NCBI RefSeq assembly: GCF_010015445.1 | Contig: NC_053120.1 | Coordinates: 8,272,614-8,336,613, forward strand | DNA length: 64,000 bases | Direction: 5' to 3' | DNA from: Perca fluviatilis | Lineage: Eukaryota; Chordata; Actinopteri; Perciformes; Percidae | In this document: one piece after another, positions 58,369 through 64,000 of the stretch | Position numbering within the stretch: position 1 is the stretch's first letter | Layout: each line of letters starts with the position of its first letter | Position numbers and translations under genes: made by a program | The notes under the pieces: model-generated | Databases searched by the model: none | Told to the model about the DNA's origin: nothing | The model's input: the letters and a program-made list of their open reading frames with translations, nothing else

Positions 58369-59985
58369 AAACAATGCAAAAGCACTGCCTACACACAAGC
58401 ATGTTGTAAGTCTCTGTCCTTCTGTTTTACACAGTTTTAAAAGATAGGGTGGGAGTGTAAAATGTTTGAGCCATTAACATTCTATTGGGAAAGTAAATCT
58501 AAGACTGAATGAAAAACATTTTAAGAAAGAAACACCTATTTTAAATTAATTTGAAACAAAATCTAAGGAAACCAAATGATTACTGTAAAGACATGCTTCA
58601 AAATATGCTGAAATATAATCAGTCTTATAATTTATTGCTGCAATAACAAGAATGACCATTGATCAATACTATTACATTAATTATGTACTTGTACCCACAG
58701 TCCCTATACTGGATATGCATTTGCAGGTCCTAAGTAGTTTCTCTTTGTCACTGCACAGCTGGCCACTTCATGTGTAGAGGTGTAGAGTCAGTGCGATTAG
58801 ATTTGTGCATTTTCAGATAGTTACAGATATTCTGATACACTGCCAATTCGACAAACACCTTGTTTGGAGCATACTGAGGCCCTATGTTGTATGATGTTAT
58901 GGTAACTCAGAGAGTAAAGTTAATGTGCTTACTCCAAAGTGATTGCAGTAAACTACATATCAAGAATTCAGGGTTACATATAGTCTCGAAAAAGGGCTTT
59001 ACAGGCCATGAACAGCGATAGTTCACCAAACTAGCTCTAGCAGCAAGCAAAAACCATTAAAAACTTGAGTATCTAAAATTTAAGAATCAAGAGAAGTGTG
59101 GGAATCCAAGAGAAGAGAAGAAGATTGTTTGAAAAGATTTGATTCGGACATTTGCCGGTAGGTAATATATTGGATATATATTAGATTTTAACATCAGGAA
59201 ATTTATATAATGTGTTTCTAATTTATTTATATATACTGGTGAATTTCGAAATAATTACAAAAGTACAGTAGCTGTGTATTTTAACACTTACATTCCAACA
59301 CAGAGAATATATCAAATAATATATAGAATATATTAAGAATTTAAAAAAGGTCTTTGTAACCTCATAGCAGATTACATAACACATACCCACATTAGTTGTT
59401 GGGCAGTTAATGAAAGCATATACTATCTGAAGAAAAGAGTAAAATCAAAACCTAAAACATTTCCTGCACATCCGGTAAGGAGTAACACAGCTGTAAAGCA
59501 GGGATTCTTTATCAAGTCTCCTCTTCCAGTCACACCTGGCAATTATGACAAATGTATCCCATGAATCACATATTATGGTGTAAAAAACAGCAAAAAGCTA
59601 ATGTCTTTATTATGACCCTTCCTAGCTGATAAAGGGCATTGTGCTTACATGTGAGCTCTTGAAATTACAGTTTATACAGTTTTTTTTTTCTGTCATCCAG
59701 CAGTGAGCAGAAACTATGAGTAATTCAAAGCCCTTTTCAAATACGAGGAAGCAGGCCACAAAGGAAGAGTGATGATAAATGTCCGCCCACATAGTTGATC
59801 AGGGATGTGTGACCTTCATGACGCTGCAGCTGCTTGAATCGTAGGTCTCCCAGTCAGACACCGTATTTGTCTCTCTCCGTCTCTGTAGGTGACTAACCTG
59901 CAATCTACCGGAAGCGAAAATTTCACACGTCTTTACGTCATCTAGTAATTAGTCTTTCACATTGTCTGACATGCACAGTCTCCCA
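57371..59985. other. non-coding DNA with complex CA/CGCA microsatellite
   Basis: Apart from the 58226-58366 microsatellite nothing is recognised. Confidence 0.35.
58226..58366. repeat. compound (CA)n-(CGCA)n microsatellite
   Basis: CA units, then CCCACC variants, about seven GCAC units, then CA units. Codes low-complexity Cys/Val or His/Thr runs in all frames. Confidence 0.95.
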
Positions 59986-60405
59986 GCTCTGCTTGGCATT
60001 TTACACATGTCAATTCAATTCCATTCCAGACAGAAATCTCTTAACAATTATTGGATGGAGTGCCATGAAATTATGTACAGACATTCATGTTTTCTTTCTT
60101 ACATTAAGGTCTTTCCTTCCTGCTGCTGTCAGACTTTACAATCAGCACTGCTGCCAGTATACCACATTGACAAAACAAACACATACCAGTACTGAGAACC
60201 GTGCAATAATGTGAATAATGTACAATGCTGTACATACAACTGTTTACTATATAGTCTGTTTACTCATAATTATTTATTGTTTTGTTTATCTTTTTATCTC
60301 ATTGTGTCTTTTGGTACTTTTTGCACTATCCCTTGCTGTTGTGAATTTGAATAGTGAATTTTCCCGTTGTTGGAATACTAAAGAATTTTGAATCTTGAAT
60401 CTTAA
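59986..60405 (+). mobile_element. LINE 3' end fragment
   Basis: A short frame reads FLPAAVRLYNQHCCQ, typical of the C-terminus of fish LINE ORFs, followed by an AT-rich 3'UTR (CTTGCTGTTGTGAATTTG) ending in tandem GAATCTTGAATCTT. Clade not determined. Confidence 0.5.
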
Positions 60406-60577
60406 ATGTTTTCCAGAGAATAACACCTAATGACTATGGTGATCCACTGATTTCTCCTCTAGCGCCACGATCAGGTCAAACTTTTAAATTGTACAATACT
60501 TTGGTTCATGTCCAAATACCTGACAAACGAATGACATTCCCATCAGCTGCCTTTTCTTTTTAGTGCTATCTAGCAAA

Positions 60578-60705
60578 TGTAGGTGTGCTAACACAATAAA
60601 CTAGAATGGTGAACATGGTCAACATTATACCTGCTAAACATCAGCATGTATACATTGTCATTGTGAGCATATTAGCATGCTGACTTTAGCATAAAGCTAG
60701 CTATA
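60578..60705 (-). repeat. dispersed fish repeat fragment (GCTAACATG family)
   Basis: ATGGTGAACATGGTCAACAT, TGCTAAACATCAGCATGTAT and ATTAGCATGCTGACTTTAGC match the start of the family seen at 15622-16015, here on the opposite strand. Confidence 0.5.
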
Positions 60706-60749
60706 TTTATACGACGATATATATTTATCGTCCAGGTCTAGACAATCTC

Positions 60750-61157
60750 ATGAACTCCAAACTTAATGTCAGAATGGGAACGAAAGGTGATCTAAGCAAC
60801 TTTGAGCGTGACATGGTTGTTGGTGCCAGACGGGCTGGTTTGAGTATTTCACAATCTGCTCAGTTACTGGAATTTTCACGCACAACCATTTCTAGGGTTT
60901 ACAAAGAATGGTCTGAAAAAGGAAAAACATCCAGTATGCGGCATTCCTCTGAGCGAAAATGCCTTGTTGATGCTAGAGGTCAGAGGAGAATGGGCCGACT
61001 GATTCCAGCTGATAGAAGATCACCTTTGACTCAAATAACCACTCGTTACAACCGAGGTATGCAGCAAAGCATTTGTGAAGCCACAACACAAACAGCCTTG
61101 AGGCTGATGGGTTATACCACCGGGTACCACTCATCTTCACTAAAAATAGGAAAATGA
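60750..61157 (+). pseudogene. Tc1 transposase N-terminal part
   Basis: 135 codons. Reads GTKGDLSNFERDMVVGARRA, then GLSISQSAQLLEFSRTTISR and VYKEWSEKGKTSSMR, the first helix-turn-helix of a Tc1 transposase; then RRSPLTQITTRYN of the second. The frame decays after about residue 120. The segment that should hold the first catalytic Asp (WSDE) is deleted. Confidence 0.75.
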
Positions 61158-61204
61158 GGCTACAAACCTGTAAAAATGTTGCATCGTCTGAGTCTTGATT
61201 TCTG

Positions 61205-61666
61205 TTGAGACATTCAGATGGTAGAGTCAGAATTTGGCGTAAACAGAATGAGAACATGGATCCGTCATGCCTTGTTACCACTGTGCAGGCTGGTGGTGGT
61301 GTAATGGTGTGGGGGATGTTTTCTTGGCACACTTTAGGCCCCTTAGTACCAACTGGGCATAATTTAAATGCCACAGCCTACCTGAGCATTGTTTCTGACC
61401 ATGTCCATCCCTTTATGACCACCATGTACCCATCCTCTGATGGCTACTTCCAGCAGGATAATGCACCATGTCACAAAGCTCGAATCATTTCAAATTTGTT
61501 TCTTGAACATGACAATGAGTTCACTGTACTAAAATGGCGCCCACACTCACCAGATTTCAACCCAATAGAACATCAACATAAAGAATGCTTCCAGCACCTT
61601 GTTGAATCAATGCCACGAAGAATTAAGGCAGTTCTGAAGACGAAACAGGGTCAAACACGGTATTAG
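61205..61666 (+). pseudogene. Tc1 transposase C-terminal part
   Basis: 153 codons in a different register from the N-terminal part. Shows DGRVRIWRKQNENMDPSC, GGGVMVWGMFSW, YFQQDNAPCHKA with the second catalytic Asp (residue 85) and SPDFNPIEHQ with the Glu (residue 122), a spacing of 36 residues. The first Asp is missing, so it is dead. Confidence 0.8.
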
Positions 61667-61695
61667 TAGGGTGTTCCTAATAATCCTTTAGGTGA

Positions 61696-62872
61696 GAGTA
61701 TATTCCAAAAAGTCATTTTTGTGGCCCTAGACCAATTTCCCAAACATTTGTCTTGGACACAAATTATTTTATATGGTAATGTATGAGTTTGCTAAATTGA
61801 GCCTATTGACCAGATTGTCATCATGTCCCAATGAAAAATGAACACCACATTTAATGAATGAATGAATTTGTAATCTACACATATTTTTTATTTCCTAGAT
61901 TTCTTTAAAAAAGAACATCACTTCATTGGGGTAAAATCTTTCCAGTGTAAGGGTCCAGATTTTAAATGTATTCTAATAATATATCGATGTATCACTGCTT
62001 ATAACATCAGTAATGGATGGATCAATATAAGACATTTGACTTAACATTTGGCCCATTTGTTAAATTACAAATATGAAAAGTGACGACAACAGGGGACAGC
62101 ACACATTGATTCGCATCAATATGATGTAACTTCCATATTTTCATCTGCAATCCCTGAGATGTTATGTATTAGGCCTACAAGAAACTGTCACACTGTTGCT
62201 CATAATGCTTTTGATTATAGGTTTGTAAAAATAAAAACCTATTTCGTAAATTCAGCTCAGTAATTGTATTTTGTGACTTCTAAAAATATATCTTATGGCT
62301 TGAGCGTCAAACACAGAGTACTGTCTGGTAGATTTAATAGATACTAATTTTGGTGTAAAATCCCCTGCATCTATTCTCCAGCGTTTCCCCTTCATCTTCA
62401 TTATTATGGCTTACACAACAAAGCCATTATAGCTTAGACAAGGAGGCTTACAAAACTGCTCAAATAGGGTCAGGGATGTACTGTATTAATACACCTGGAC
62501 ATTCCAAATTATTGTCCCCATAAATATATTCACCCTGTTAGTCACTGTTGTTGTGTCTGCCTCCATGATTATCTCAGGCTATCAGATTTAATGTTACGGC
62601 TTCAACATTAATCTTTCTCCCCTTCATTCACATCACAGATGGCCTTCTTTTAAACCCTCAGAGTGTACCACATCATTTAGAAAGGTTTAATCTATCACTT
62701 AATAAGACTCAAACGCATATAAATTGGGATGTAAAATGATGTCTAATTATCACAAATTTTGGGACATAGAAGATCAAAACTGCATGGCCTGGCAAACATT
62801 TGCACTCAGTACATAGTTTGATCTGATCAACATGTTATCTGGGGTAAACCAAATCATGTCACTAATAAGCCA
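61696..62872. other. non-coding DNA, nothing recognised
   Basis: AT-rich; no exon or named element. Confidence 0.35.
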
Positions 62873-62875
62873 CTT

Positions 62876-63078
62876 TGGGCGCATAGGTAGCTCACCTGGT
62901 GAACTGCGCGGCCAAATACAGAGGTTTGCTCCTCGACTCAGCGGCCGTGGATTCGACTCCAGCCTGTGGCCCTTTGCTGCATGTCGTCCCCCCCGCCCTC
63001 TCTCCCCTTTATGTCTTCATCTGTCCTATAAGTAAGGGCCTAAAATGCCCCAAAAATAATCTTAAAAAAAACAACAAA
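62876..63078 (+). mobile_element. tRNA-derived SINE
   Basis: A tRNA-like head with box A-like TAGGTAGCTCACCTGG (about 62885) and box B-like GGATTCGACTCC (about 62949), then body CTGTGGCCCTTTGCTGCATG, tail CCCCAAAAATAATCTT and an A-rich end. About 200 bp. Pol III promoter boxes make it a SINE rather than a tRNA gene. Confidence 0.75.
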
Positions 63079-63270
63079 AAATCTAACCTAAGAAGCCTCT
63101 TTTTTATCAGATTTAAACAAGGCCTCTGCACTATAATACAATGAATTCAGCTGTTCAGTATGTAGCTTTTTGCTGTTTACTGTTTGTCCTACTGTTTAGG
63201 CTAAGTATTATTATATCGCAACCTAGTCTCACGGCAGTTCGTGAAATGTTCATGTAATTTAATCTATTGA

Positions 63271-63450
63271 TTTGTGTACACGGACACGTTTATCTTGTTT
63301 TTTTCGTGATGGTCAGCACGTTTTTTAAACTAATGTATTTCAATGGTGAGTCTTAATGTAATGTATTTCAATTTGTGTACACGGACGTGTTTATCTCGTT
63401 TTTTTCGTGATGGTCAGCACGTTTTTTAAACTAATGTATTTCAATGGGAA
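63271..63450. repeat. tandem duplication, 101-bp unit
   Basis: TTTGTGTACACGGAC, GTTTTTTTCGTGATGGTCAG and CACGTTTTTTAAACTAATG occur twice, 101 bp apart, with a few differences. Part of a larger dispersed fish repeat starting near 63230 (TCTCACGGCAGTTCGTG). Confidence 0.75.
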
Positions 63451-64000
63451 GCATATTTCGTGTTCACAGCACGATTCTGTCTCCCAGTCGGGCTGCAGCA
63501 GAGAAGCTGTATACATCTTTGCTATTATTGGTATTTTTAGCCCTTTTAATCAACATTTATTCATGAGATCTTATCTGTATTTCTTTTAATGCTATTATTT
63601 ATTAGCTATGCTTTGTTGTTTATTGATCTTTTTACAACTATAATGCTACACCTATTAACATTTATTTAGATGATCTCATGGTATTCATTTCTTTATTTTA
63701 ATAATATTATTTTGGTCTTATTACTGGTGAAATATTACAGTATGCTGTAAGAACACTACGATATGATGCGAGTGAGGTGCATTCGAAGCCCATATCCCAC
63801 AATGCAATGCGGGCATTCATATCAGAGAATCGGACAGTGATCAGCGGGTCTTTAACGCAAGTATCACTTCAATGTACATATTTAATCAGTGGTTTTGTCA
63901 CAGGCAACAACACGTTTCTCTGTTTTGTTCCAGTAAGTAATACACCGTAATAATGTAAAAATCATCGGAATCCTCCGGAAGTGACGTAGTAATTACCACT
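63451..64000. other. window end, little recognised
   Basis: 63451-63500 (TTCGTGTTCACAGCACGATT) continues the repeat before it. After that nothing is recognised. Confidence 0.35.

Larger units (their letters stand above)
60720..61690 (+). mobile_element. Tc1-like element relic, left end missing
   Basis: Two transposase frame pieces followed by the right terminus GGTGTTCCTAATAATCCTTTAGGTGAG (61669-61695), whose inverse I recognise as a Tc1 family tip. No matching left TIR upstream. Confidence 0.7.

Noticed and set aside
58034..58440. 122-codon and other frames over the CA/CGCA repeat
   Set aside because: Same reason: repeat-driven, no start context or splice sites.
62876..62960. Possible tRNA gene
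   Set aside because: Boxes A and B are present, but the head is too diverged and is followed by a SINE body and A-rich tail.

Overview
The window is a gene-poor, AT-rich and repeat-laden piece of a ray-finned (teleost) fish genome. The evidence is spliced vertebrate-type genes with GT-AG introns and long CA/TG microsatellites. There are also Tc1, hAT, PIF-Harbinger and LINE families, and many short TIR elements of a kind I recognise from spiny-rayed fish (from memory, not from a search).

Two protein-coding genes can be supported, both on the minus strand and both R4-type regulators of G-protein signalling. The first has five coding exons (6720-7984, 190 aa) and best fits rgs16. A TATA box and an inverted CCAAT box lie just upstream (8109-8162), and a plausible 3'UTR with AU-rich elements and a poly(A) signal lies downstream (about 6120-6719). 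The second has four coding exons (23851-37799, 174 aa) and best fits rgs8. Its upstream 5' exon(s) and promoter were not found. As I recall, RGS16 and RGS8 are also head-to-tail neighbours in mammals, which supports both calls. Both proteins would act as GTPase-activating proteins for Gi/Gq alpha subunits at the inner face of the plasma membrane.

Everything else is intergenic or intronic DNA, much of it made of mobile-element remains. (1) 1-6 kb: LINE 3' fragment, a TIR element, and a 1.7-kb TTAA-flanked element. (2) 8-23 kb: mostly unrecognised intergenic DNA, a twin hairpin at 14.02-14.10 kb, a composite hAT-like element (18.7-20.4 kb) carrying a Harbinger transposase remnant and a TTAA element, and a 484-bp palindromic TTAA element. 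(3) The 9-kb second rgs8 coding intron (25.6-34.7 kb): a LINE with a 2A-like peptide motif, split by a hAT element with a perfect 8-bp duplication, then two TTAA elements back to back and a second hAT with a BED-finger remnant. (4) 35-42.8 kb: an L2-type LINE (first coding intron), then a nearly complete Tc1 element with a dead transposase and a 283-bp retroposed insert with a 17-bp target duplication. (5) 43-64 kb: microsatellites, a three-deep nest of elements at 48.7-49.8 kb, a Harbinger-derived element, several long-TIR MITEs, a Tc1 relic and a tRNA-derived SINE.

I found no operon, CRISPR, phage or other unusual multi-gene system. The most notable points are the density of TTAA-flanked non-autonomous families, the 2A motif in the LINE, the retroposed insert with an open frame, the perfect hairpin, and divergence at conserved RGS-domain positions in rgs16. 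All exon models come from reading splice sites and protein similarity by eye.
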